From the NCBI GenBank assembly GCA_017859745.1, contig JAFMML010000001.1:45557-92357 (forward strand): a DNA stretch of 46,801 nucleotides, read 5' to 3'. Origin of the DNA: Planctomycetota bacterium. Lineage in GTDB: Bacteria; Planctomycetota; Phycisphaerae; Phycisphaerales; SM1A02. Below the pieces are notes generated by a model. That model had not been told where the DNA came from. It did not search any database and saw nothing but the letters and a program-made list of their open reading frames with translations. This document shows, piece by piece, positions 8,729 through 15,150 of the stretch; within the stretch, counting starts at the first letter, position 1, and every line of letters starts with the position of its first letter. A program made the position numbers and the translations under genes.

Positions 8729-9208
8729 ATGGCCGCCCGCCGAGACGATTCGAAGAGGGAGTGGTTCGAGGAGGGCCTGGCGTTCTCCTGCACCCAGTGC
8801 GGCAACTGCTGCACCGGTCCGCCGGGTGCGGTGTGGTTCACCGACGAGGAGGAGCTCGCGATGGCCGCGGCGCTCTCGCTGGACCTCGAGACGTTTCGCG
8901 ATCGCTACGTGCGGCGTCTCGGTCGCAGCCGCTCGCTCGTCGAGCGCGAGACCGACTTCGGCCACGACTGCGTCTTCCTCGATCGCGAGTCCCAGCCGGG
9001 CAAGGCGGTCTGCTCGATCTACAAGGCCCGCCCGAGGCAGTGCCGGACATGGCCGTGGTGGCCGGAGAACCTCGCGAGTCGGCGTGCGTGGGAGGCGACG
9101 CGACGACGCACGCCGTGTCCGGGCATGGGTCAGGGCACCGTGCACTCGCCGCAGCAGATCCGGATCGTCCGCGACGAGCAGGCCGCACAGGGCGATCCGG
9201 CATGGTGA
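8729..9208 (+). CDS. YkgJ-family cysteine-cluster protein (first of pair)
   Basis: This 159-residue protein has the CxxCGxCC signature of the YkgJ / UPF0153 zinc- or iron-chelating domain (C21, C24, C27, C28 in SCTQCGNCCTGP). Downstream cysteines come in CVFLD, VCSIYKARPRQCRTW and PCPGMG, the usual second half of the site, and the ARPRQCRTWPWWP block is typical of the family. The molecular function of the family is not established; a metal-binding role is inferred from the cysteines. The ATG at 8729 is preceded by a weak GAGAG. Its end overlaps the start of the next gene by 7 nt, so the two are probably co-translated. Confidence 0.87.
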   Translation: MAARRDDSKREWFEEGLAFSCTQCGNCCTGPPGAVWFTDEEELAMAAALSLDLETFRDRYVRRLGRSRSLVERETDFGHDCVFLDRESQPGKAVCSIYKARPRQCRTWPWWPENLASRRAWEATRRRTPCPGMGQGTVHSPQQIRIVRDEQAAQGDPAW

Positions 9209-9738
9209 GCGGCGAGGAGGATCCCCGAGTCGTGGCGGAACTCGCAGCGGCATGGCGGATCGCCGCGGCTCGGCCCGAGGTCGACGCCGCGATCCGCTCG
9301 ATCCACCAGTCGATCGATCGCGAGGTCTCGAGGCGACGGCCGCTGTGTCTGGCCAGCGGCAACTGCTGCCGCTTCGAGGCGTTCGATCATCGCCTGATGG
9401 TCACCGGGCTCGAGACCGCCTGGACGCTTCATGAGCTCGAGAATTCGGTGGTCGATGCGGCGGCGATCGATGCGGCGGCGATCGTCGACGCACGGGAGCG
9501 GGGCGACTGCCCATTTCTCGTCGGCGACGGGCGGCGTCTGTGCGGCATCCGCACCGCCCGCCCGATGCCCTGTCGGACCTTCTTCTGCGATCGCGCCGCG
9601 ACCGGCTGGCAGCAGGATCTCCACGAGCGGAGCCTCTCCGAATTGCGGTCCCTGCACGACCGGTTCGAGATTCCCTACCGCTACCTCGAGTGGCGCGACG
9701 CCCTCGCCTGGCTCGTCCGGCCCCGCGGGGTCAGCTGA
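9202..9738 (+). CDS. YkgJ-like cysteine-cluster protein (second of pair)
   Basis: The 178-residue protein has the same plan as its neighbour but is divergent: CLASGNCCRFEAF (C49, C55, C56), GDCPFL, LCGIRTARPMPCRTFFC. The first cysteine spacing is C-x5-CC rather than CxxCGxCC, so one ligand differs from the family norm. It also contains a 5-residue tandem repeat (DAAAI twice) encoded by a 15-bp direct repeat. The ATG at 9202 lies inside the end of the preceding gene, and the start of similarity agrees. The two proteins together suggest a hetero-pair or an old duplication. The stop overlaps the convergent mrp gene by 8 bp. Function unknown. Confidence 0.8.
   Translation: MVSGEEDPRVVAELAAAWRIAAARPEVDAAIRSIHQSIDREVSRRRPLCLASGNCCRFEAFDHRLMVTGLETAWTLHELENSVVDAAAIDAAAIVDARERGDCPFLVGDGRRLCGIRTARPMPCRTFFCDRAATGWQQDLHERSLSELRSLHDRFEIPYRYLEWRDALAWLVRPRGVS
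9454..9483 (+). repeat. 15-bp tandem duplication inside the second YkgJ-like gene
   Basis: GATGCGGCGGCGATC occurs twice head to tail with no mismatch and adds five in-frame residues (DAAAI). It looks like a recent slippage or duplication event. Confidence 0.85.
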
Positions 9739-10831
9739 CGCTGAGGGTCGGTTGCACGTAGCGGCCCTGCATGCTCGCGATCGAGATGCGACTCGCAACG
9801 CTGCGGCAGAGATCGTCGATCTGTTCTCCCATCGAGTTCTCGCCCTCCCAGTTGGCCAGCGGGGTGCCGGCGTCGCAGTGCTCTCGAAGGCTCGAGGTGA
9901 TGGGGATGGAGCCGAGGAAGGGCACGCCCATCGTCTGGGCCATGACCTCCGCGCCGCCGCGGCCGAACAGGTCGTACTCCTTGCCATCGTCGCCCACGAA
10001 GAAGCTCATGTTCTCGACGACGCCGAGCAGTTCGATGCCGAGCTGGCTGAACATCCGCACCGCGCGACGGGCATCGTCCTGGGCCACCCGCTGCGGGGTG
10101 CACACGACGACGGCACCGGTCAGCGGCAGCAGCTGGGCCATGGTCAAGGCGACGTCGCCGGTGCCGGGCGGCAGGTCGATGACGAGATAGTCGAGTTCCC
10201 CCCAGTCGGTCTGGGTCGCCAGCTGCTTGAACGCGCCGTGGGCCATCGGGCCTCGCCAGATCAGCGGCTTGTCGGGGTCGACCAGCTTGCCGATGGTCAT
10301 GGTCTTCACGCCGTGGACCTCGAACGGCACGAGCATGTTGCCCTCGGCGGCGGTGGCCAGGTCGGTCAGGCCGAGCATGGTGGGCACGCTGGGGCCGTAG
10401 ATGTCCGCATCGAGCAGTCCGACCTTCGCGCCGAGCCGCGCGAGACCGACGGCGAGCAGCGTCGAGACGGTGCTCTTGCCGACGCCGCCCTTGCCGGCGC
10501 CGACCGCGATGATCTGGCGAACGTTGGGAAGAGGACTTCCCTGGTCGCGGATCTTCTCGTTGGGCCGTCGGACGTCGGCGGTGAATTCGACGACGACCTC
10601 CGGTTCGACCGCTCCGAGCTCCGCGGCCTTCGCCTTGACCGCCGCCTCGATGTCGCCGCGGATCCGGTCCTTCATGGGACACGCCGGCGTGGTCAGCTCG
10701 ACGACCAGATCGACTCGATCTCCATCGGGCTCGATCTTCTTGACCATGCCCAGAGTGACGAGATCCTTGTGCAGGTCGGGGTCCTCGACGGTGCGGAGGG
10801 CGGCTTCGATCGCATCGCGGGTCAGGGGCAT
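9731..10831 (-). CDS. Mrp/ApbC-family P-loop ATPase, Fe-S cluster carrier type
   Basis: Mrp/ApbC proteins are dimeric P-loop ATPases that carry Fe-S clusters to targets. The 366-residue product has an N-terminal MIP18/DUF59 domain (about residues 1-85, with TTPACP) and a deviant Walker A GKGGVGKS at 113-120, followed by LLDADIYGPSVP and the VIDLPPGTGD switch. The usual CxxC that bridges the cluster, expected just after VENMS, is missing: this protein reads VENMSFFVGDDGKEYDLFG. Some other bacterial lineages also lack it, so loss of function should not be assumed. I chose the start MPLTR because AAGGAG lies 9 nt upstream. It converges with the YkgJ pair, 8 bp overlapping. Confidence 0.93.
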   Translation of the reverse strand: MPLTRDAIEAALRTVEDPDLHKDLVTLGMVKKIEPDGDRVDLVVELTTPACPMKDRIRGDIEAAVKAKAAELGAVEPEVVVEFTADVRRPNEKIRDQGSPLPNVRQIIAVGAGKGGVGKSTVSTLLAVGLARLGAKVGLLDADIYGPSVPTMLGLTDLATAAEGNMLVPFEVHGVKTMTIGKLVDPDKPLIWRGPMAHGAFKQLATQTDWGELDYLVIDLPPGTGDVALTMAQLLPLTGAVVVCTPQRVAQDDARRAVRMFSQLGIELLGVVENMSFFVGDDGKEYDLFGRGGAEVMAQTMGVPFLGSIPITSSLREHCDAGTPLANWEGENSMGEQIDDLCRSVASRISIASMQGRYVQPTLSVS

Positions 10832-11081
10832 CCGGGAGGGCTCCTTCGGCATGGATCCTCGGCGGGCGAGGGGTGGAGTCGGACTCGAATCGGCCGATGA
10901 TACGGGACGGGTTCGCCGGACCCGACGCCGGATTCGGGATCCTCGGCAATCGGCCGGCAGATCCCCCGTTGAGCGGAAGCGGCAACGAACGCCGCCGAGA
11001 TCTCGACCGACACGCCTCGTCCCGACCACGTGCGTTCGGGACGATCCGACCAACCACATTCCAGTCATCAGGAGTCCCGTC

Positions 11082-11978
11082 ATGAACACCACGCTTCGAG
11101 TCGTTGCCGCCTTCGCGCTGGCGGCGCCGTTCGCCTCGGTCTCGCTCGCCGACGCCTCGGCGCCCCCGCCTCCGCCGCCGGCCGATCGCGGTTTGCTGTC
11201 CGGCCCCGACGTCGACAAGGACGCTTCGCAGGGGCGCCGCCAGTTCGGGCCTGGGGACGCTCGGATGAGAGACGGCGATCGCGAAGGGCAGCAGGGGCGC
11301 CGCGGGGCCGGCGCGATGCGTCGCTTCGCCATGCTTGCGACGGCCGTGCGCGACGCCGAACCGACGCCCGAGCAGGCGGCCGCGGTGCGGACCTATCTCG
11401 GCGAAGTGCGCCTGAAGGCCCAGACGTTCGCGAAGGAGCATGGCGAGGAGATGCGCAAGCTCGTTCGCGTGCGGCGGGAACTCGTCGCCGACGGCGGCGA
11501 CCTTCGCGAGGTCGATGCGGAGATCCTCGCTCTGCGCACGAGCTTCATGAAGCCGGGCGAGATCCTTCGAAACGTGCAGGACCGACTTGGACCCGAGCAA
11601 CGCGAGCGGTTCCGCGAGTCTCTCCAGCGCCAGATCCGAGCCGCGATGGAGCGGACGCGAATGCAACGTCGGGGCGAGATGGGCGCCGAGGGTGGCATGC
11701 CCGCGGAGCCTCGTCGTCGCGGCGGCCGTCCGGAGGGACCTGCCATGGACGGTGCCGACGGTCCACGCGGTCGTGGCGCGATGGGCGGGCCTGCGTTCGG
11801 CGGTTCGATCGAGGAGGTGTTCGAGGCCGAACTGCTGCTCGAGGTGATGCGAGGGAGCCTGCGTGGCGAAGGTGATCGCGGGCGAGGCGATCGTCCGGGT
11901 GCTCCTTCCACCGATCGGCCCCGTCGGGGCGAGAACCGGCCGCCCCTCGATCTCGACACCCCGCCGAACGAGGATTGA
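11082..11978 (+). CDS. Secreted Arg/Gly/Glu-rich hypothetical protein
   Basis: I do not recognise a family. The 298-residue product begins with a signal peptide (MNTTLRVVAAFALAAP..., likely cut near residue 23, SLA/DA) and a Pro-rich linker. The middle (about 80-195) is predicted helical with regular charged heptads (EEMRKLVRVRRELV, LGPEQRERFRESLQ), which recalls the general plan of periplasmic helical proteins of the CpxP/Spy kind, but I see no clear LTxxQ signature. The C-terminal third is low-complexity Gly/Arg/Pro. AGGAG lies 7 nt before the ATG. A good terminator follows. It is divergent from mrp. Confidence 0.75.
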   Translation: MNTTLRVVAAFALAAPFASVSLADASAPPPPPPADRGLLSGPDVDKDASQGRRQFGPGDARMRDGDREGQQGRRGAGAMRRFAMLATAVRDAEPTPEQAAAVRTYLGEVRLKAQTFAKEHGEEMRKLVRVRRELVADGGDLREVDAEILALRTSFMKPGEILRNVQDRLGPEQRERFRESLQRQIRAAMERTRMQRRGEMGAEGGMPAEPRRRGGRPEGPAMDGADGPRGRGAMGGPAFGGSIEEVFEAELLLEVMRGSLRGEGDRGRGDRPGAPSTDRPRRGENRPPLDLDTPPNED

Positions 11979-12032
11979 CCGACGCGGTCCGCTCCGCGAC
12001 GTCGGATCGAGACCGAGCTCCGACGAACGAAC

Positions 12033-12065
12033 GACGCCCCGCCGATCGGCGGGGCGTCTTCGTTT
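12033..12065. terminator. Rho-independent terminator shared by two convergent genes
   Basis: GACGCCCCGCC and GGCGGGGCGTC form a perfect 11-bp stem around GATC, followed by TTCGTTT on the plus strand. It lies 54 nt after the secreted hypothetical gene and 41 nt past the 3' end of the pseudopilin gene. It is the most convincing terminator in the window. Confidence 0.85.
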
Positions 12066-12106
12066 GACGGTGGGATGTCGCCGGTTCCGGCGCGGACGAG
12101 TCTGGA

Positions 12107-13111
12107 TCAGCCGCCGGTGAACACCACGACGTCGTCGTAGTCCCCGACGATGCCCGGCTTGACGTAGCTGCCGCTCCGGATGTTGGTCTGCGGCGCGACC
12201 TGAGTGCCGGGACCGTCGTACTGGCTGAAGTAGACCCCGTCGGCGCCCGAGGACATCAGGACGATCTTGCCCTTCGCGGTGCCGATGGCGCCACCGCTGT
12301 TGGGCTGGTTCTCGTTGCCGAATCCGGGATGGCGGATCAACTGGGCGAGAGTCTTCGCGCGGTTCGCGCCGGAGTTCAGTCGAATCACGCTGTCGGCCTG
12401 CGTCTGGCCGAGCTCGCCGAGAAAGTCGCTGAGCAGATACGGGTAGATCGACTCGATCACGAACTGGTTGCGGACGCCGCTGGAGTACTCGCCCACGAGG
12501 TCGCCGACGCCCCGCGCGGACCGCAGGTAGATGACCGGTTGCCCCCAGGCGTCGAGCAGATCCGGAATGGCCTTGTCGTCGGCGGTGCCGTCGGCGAGGA
12601 CCTGGCCGGTCGTCGGAGCGAGTTCCGTCGCCTTCGGACTGAAGAACGGCGCGTAGGACTGGCCGGCGATCCGCGGCCCCTTGCCGATCTCCGAAGGGTT
12701 GTAGCGGATCGCGAAGGTGTTCGGTCCGCTGCCGAAGGTGATCTGCGGCCAGGTCGAGTAGGGCGCCTGGTTGTACTCGGGATCGTTCTGATCGATGGCG
12801 CCGCCCATCAGGTGGAAGATCGCGTTCTCGGTGCCGCTGATCTGCGGATCCGAGGCGAGGATCTCCTCCGGCACGATGCCGGGGTAGAACCCGAACTCCT
12901 GACGGAACGCCTCACAGGCCTTGGCGAACTCCTCCATGGTCGCGTTGGTCTCGGCGACCTTCGCTCGCTCGTTGACCTTGCCGAGGGCCGGCAACAGGAT
13001 GCCGATGAGCAGGACGATGATCCCGATGACGATCAGCAGTTCGGTGATCGTGAATCCGGGAACGCCAAGGCGGGCCAAGCGTCGTGTCGGTCGAGGATTG
13101 GAACGGGACAT
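12107..13111 (-). CDS. Type II secretion/type IV pilin-like pseudopilin (GspG-like)
   Basis: The 334-residue protein carries an N-terminal class III signal: basic leader, then VPGFTITELLIVIGIIVLL. Cleavage is expected after G19, leaving F20 as residue 1 and E24 as the conserved Glu5. The hydrophobic helix is followed by an amphipathic segment (KVNERAKVAETNATMEEFAKAC) and a long globular domain with QEFGFYPGIVPEE and DLLDAWGQPVIYL, a pattern common in GspG-like major pseudopilins. It is longer than classical GspG (about 140 aa), so its role in a secretion system, pilus or surface fibre is open. AAGGAG precedes the ATG at 13109-13111. No peptidase, ATPase or secretin gene is nearby. Confidence 0.88.
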   Translation of the reverse strand: MSRSNPRPTRRLARLGVPGFTITELLIVIGIIVLLIGILLPALGKVNERAKVAETNATMEEFAKACEAFRQEFGFYPGIVPEEILASDPQISGTENAIFHLMGGAIDQNDPEYNQAPYSTWPQITFGSGPNTFAIRYNPSEIGKGPRIAGQSYAPFFSPKATELAPTTGQVLADGTADDKAIPDLLDAWGQPVIYLRSARGVGDLVGEYSSGVRNQFVIESIYPYLLSDFLGELGQTQADSVIRLNSGANRAKTLAQLIRHPGFGNENQPNSGGAIGTAKGKIVLMSSGADGVYFSQYDGPGTQVAPQTNIRSGSYVKPGIVGDYDDVVVFTGG

Positions 13112-13242
13112 GCGGACTCCTTGAGGGCCGGCGTTGCCGATCGGGGAACGGCACCGTCGGGTCGGACGTGGCCGGAACGACGCCGGCTCGGGGACGGGGC
13201 ACCCGTCGGCACAGGATCGGCCGCCTTCCCGCGAGCAGGATA

Positions 13243-13270
13243 CGGAAGGGACGCCCGGGGCGTTCTTCCG
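13243..13270. terminator. Hairpin downstream of trmL
   Basis: CGGAA, a one-base bulge, then GGACGCCC pairs with GGGCGTT/C and TTCCG in an almost perfect stem of about 13 bp with a tiny loop. It starts about 20 nt past the trmL stop. No U-run follows on the minus strand, so this is a tentative terminator. It directly adjoins a TATCCT box (minus strand, 13237-13242) that could serve the pseudopilin gene. Confidence 0.4.
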
Positions 13271-13290
13271 CGTTTGGGAACTCGTGGTCC

Positions 13291-13836
13291 TCAGGAGGGC
13301 ATTCGGGGGTCCCCGGAAAGCTCCGGAACCTCTCGAAACCGCCGGAGAACGTCGTAGGCGGCGACCGCGACGGCGGTGGCGAGGTTGAGGCTGCGGGCCT
13401 CCGGGCGACGAATCATCGGCAGGCGGAGGCGATGGTCTGGGCCGTAGGTCCTCTCGATCCAACGATGGACCTCCGGGCCCGCGCCGGCGCTCTCCCGTCC
13501 GAACATCAGGTGGTCTCCCGGCTGGATCGGGGCATCCCAGTGGGGTCGCGAGGCGGCGGTGGTGAACAGCCAGACCCGTCCAGGAGAGGTGGCGGCGTAG
13601 GCGTCGAAGTCCGCATGCTCGCACCAGTCCAGATGCGGCCAGTAGTCGAGTCCCGCACGACGGCATGCCTTCTCGGAGAGATCGAAGCCCAGCGGGTGGA
13701 TCAGGTGCAGGCGAGCCCCCAAGGCGAGGGCGGTCCGTCCGATGTTGCCGGTGTTGTTGGGAATCTCCGGCCGGTCGAGGACCAGATGCAGCAGGGGATC
13801 GTTCGGGGAGATCGCGTCCATGGTTCGAACGCTCAT
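13291..13836 (-). CDS. trmL: tRNA (cytidine/uridine-2'-O-)-methyltransferase TrmL (SPOUT)
   Basis: TrmL methylates the 2'-OH of the wobble nucleotide 34 in certain leucine tRNAs, using SAM. The 181-residue product contains all three SPOUT/SpoU motifs: PEIPNNTGNIGRTA (motif 1), HLMFGRESAG (motif 2) and RLPMIRRPEARSLNLATAVAVAAYD (motif 3, knot). Length is slightly above E. coli TrmL (157 aa). The ATG at 13834-13836 is used here; a second ATG 15 nt downstream (MDAIS) is also possible, and neither has a clear Shine-Dalgarno. Confidence 0.92.
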   Translation of the reverse strand: MSVRTMDAISPNDPLLHLVLDRPEIPNNTGNIGRTALALGARLHLIHPLGFDLSEKACRRAGLDYWPHLDWCEHADFDAYAATSPGRVWLFTTAASRPHWDAPIQPGDHLMFGRESAGAGPEVHRWIERTYGPDHRLRLPMIRRPEARSLNLATAVAVAAYDVLRRFREVPELSGDPRMPS

Positions 13837-13929
13837 CTTGCCGATGAGCGTGGTGAGGGGCTACCCTTGGGTCCTTCCGCCCGATCCCGGGCGAACGCGA
13901 GTCGTCCACCGCTCGGAGCACCGCCCGCC

Positions 13930-14052
13930 ATGATGCCAGTCCTGTTCGCCAACGCCGTCTGGCTCCTGATCTGCGGAGGCTTCGGGGTGCTGTTCATGCT
14001 GCAGGCGAAGATCGATCGAGCCAAGGGCCGCCAGCCGGGCGGCGACGACTGA
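13930..14052 (+). CDS. Possible 40-aa single-pass membrane peptide
   Basis: This short frame reads as a typical bitopic mini-protein: a hydrophobic segment (LFANAVWLLICGGFGVLFML, about residues 5-24), then a positively charged cytoplasmic-type tail (QAKIDRAKGRQPGGDD). A GGAG lies about 13 nt upstream of the first ATG, and a TACCCT box lies about 65 nt upstream. It stands alone between trmL (divergent) and the tRNA genes. No family is recognised. The opposite-strand frames are less protein-like. It may be real but could be chance. Confidence 0.4.
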   Translation: MMPVLFANAVWLLICGGFGVLFMLQAKIDRAKGRQPGGDD

Positions 14053-14096
14053 ACGCTCCGCGATCGACGCACGCCCAACGAGATGAAGCAATGAAG

Positions 14097-14170
14097 CACC
14101 CCCGGCAGGGCTCGAACCTGCGACCTCTGCTTTAGGAAAGCGGCGCTCTATCCAACTGAGCTACGGGGGC
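14097..14170 (-). tRNA. tRNA-Arg (anticodon CCT)
   Basis: The 74-nt minus-strand sequence folds into a full cloverleaf: acceptor GCCCCCG/CGGGGGT (last pair G-U), D-arm GCTC/GAGC, anticodon loop TTCCTAA giving CCT (reads AGG), variable AGGTC, and T-arm GCAGG-TTCGAGC-CCTGC. The discriminator base is G and no 3' CCA is encoded. The anticodon stem has one C-A mismatch. Confidence 0.93.
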
Positions 14171-14265
14171 TTCGGTCCAGCGGGCGATCCGTGAGGGCCG
14201 CGATGGAACCGGTCGCGATCCGTCGAGGAACCGCCGCAGCAGCTCGGATCGACGGGGCGGGGACG

Positions 14266-14339
14266 TGCCGATAGGTGGACTCGAACCACCGACCTGAGGT
14301 TTATGAATCCTCCGCTCTAACCAACTGAGCTATATCGGC
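14266..14339 (-). tRNA. tRNA with CAT anticodon (elongator tRNA-Met most likely)
   Basis: The 74-nt cloverleaf has acceptor GCCGATA/TATCGGC (fully paired, so not an initiator tRNA), D-arm GCTC/GAGC, anticodon loop TTCATAA, variable AGGTC, T-arm GGTGG-TTCGAGT-CCACC and discriminator A. No CCA is encoded. A CAT anticodon can also mean tRNA-Ile2, whose C34 becomes lysidine; the sequence alone does not settle this. It lies about 95 nt from tRNA-Arg, so the two may be co-transcribed. Confidence 0.9.
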
Positions 14340-14394
14340 AGCACGTGGACCGCGTACGGTACTCGTCGCGCCATGCTCCGACAAGGTCTCACGG

Positions 14395-14997
14395 TCACGA
14401 CGCCCGGGGGCGGCCTTCACGGAGCAGCATCCGAAATCCCAACTGATGGGCGAGCGGGCGGGAGACCTCCCGGATCCGTTCGAGCATCTGGGTGGCCCCG
14501 CGGAGGTTCAGCGGCGATTCCTGGATCACCCCGAGCAGGTAGACCTCGAAGCTCGCCGACAGCAACCAGTTGATGTCGAGTCGATATCCCGACACCGCGA
14601 GGGCCCGGGTCTGCTTCATGAAGCTCCGAAGCGCGTCGGGCGAGCTCTGCAGGGTCTTGCAACTCCCGAAGTGGATGACTCGATTGTGGCAGTGCCCCGC
14701 GAGGGCTTCGGAGATCTCCTCCAGCGCGACCTTCCCCTTGCGATGACGACGGTCGCCGACATAGAGGATGTTGGGGTTGCCATGGAAGGCGAAGTAGAGG
14801 ATCGGGAAGTCGGCGTACTTCTTCTGCGTCCAGCAGTCCAATGCGTGATCGAACTCCTCGCGGGTGCCGATCGATCGATGGACGTAGCGAAGATTGGGAT
14901 ACGCCTGAGCGAGCAGGTCGAAGATCGGTCGGACCGTGGACGGACGCTTGGGGTCGTTCCACCAGTCTCCTTCGAGGCAATAGATGTTCTTCAGCAC
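14395..14997 (-). CDS. Small caspase/CHAT-like protein (resembles DUF6642)
   Basis: The 200-residue protein matches, from memory, the pattern of DUF6642: an N-terminal IYCLEGDWW, then FPILYFAFHGN and RVIHFGSCKTLQ. These two blocks look like the catalytic His (H72, in a strand ending HG) and Cys (C113, in a strand ending SC) of caspase-fold peptidases, about 40 residues apart as in CHAT/caspase domains. A third strand, ALAVSGYRLDINWLLSASFE, follows. Peptidase activity is an inference. The start is the GTG at 14995-14997, with AAGGTGG 9 nt upstream; no earlier start in frame is better. There is no signal peptide. It is alone between the tRNAs and pyrG, with no partner such as a TPR sensor or gasdermin-like gene beside it. 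Confidence 0.72.
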   Translation of the reverse strand: MLKNIYCLEGDWWNDPKRPSTVRPIFDLLAQAYPNLRYVHRSIGTREEFDHALDCWTQKKYADFPILYFAFHGNPNILYVGDRRHRKGKVALEEISEALAGHCHNRVIHFGSCKTLQSSPDALRSFMKQTRALAVSGYRLDINWLLSASFEVYLLGVIQESPLNLRGATQMLERIREVSRPLAHQLGFRMLLREGRPRAS

Positions 14998-15150
14998 CGC
15001 GACGGTCCACCTTCGGCAAGCGGCCCCGAGCGATCCGGCTCGTGGGGCGGCGGAGCGTACGCCCTCCGTGACACGCCGCCAAGAGGTCGGGCGCGAACCG
15101 TCACGCGGAACTCGGTCGCCGACCTCCCGGTCGTCACGGCCGCGAGGGGA

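Noticed and set aside
13112-13921. Upstream extension of the pseudopilin frame
   Set aside because: It overlaps trmL in another frame. The class III signal and AAGGAG site fix the start at 13111.
14266-14339. Initiator tRNA-Met
   Set aside because: The first acceptor pair is a normal G-C and the anticodon stem lacks the three consecutive G-C pairs of initiators.
8729-14997. Defence or phage island around the cysteine-cluster, pseudopilin, tRNA and caspase-like genes
   Set aside because: There is no integrase, no att-like tRNA repeat, no nuclease, toxin or methylase gene, and base composition looks the same as the neighbours.
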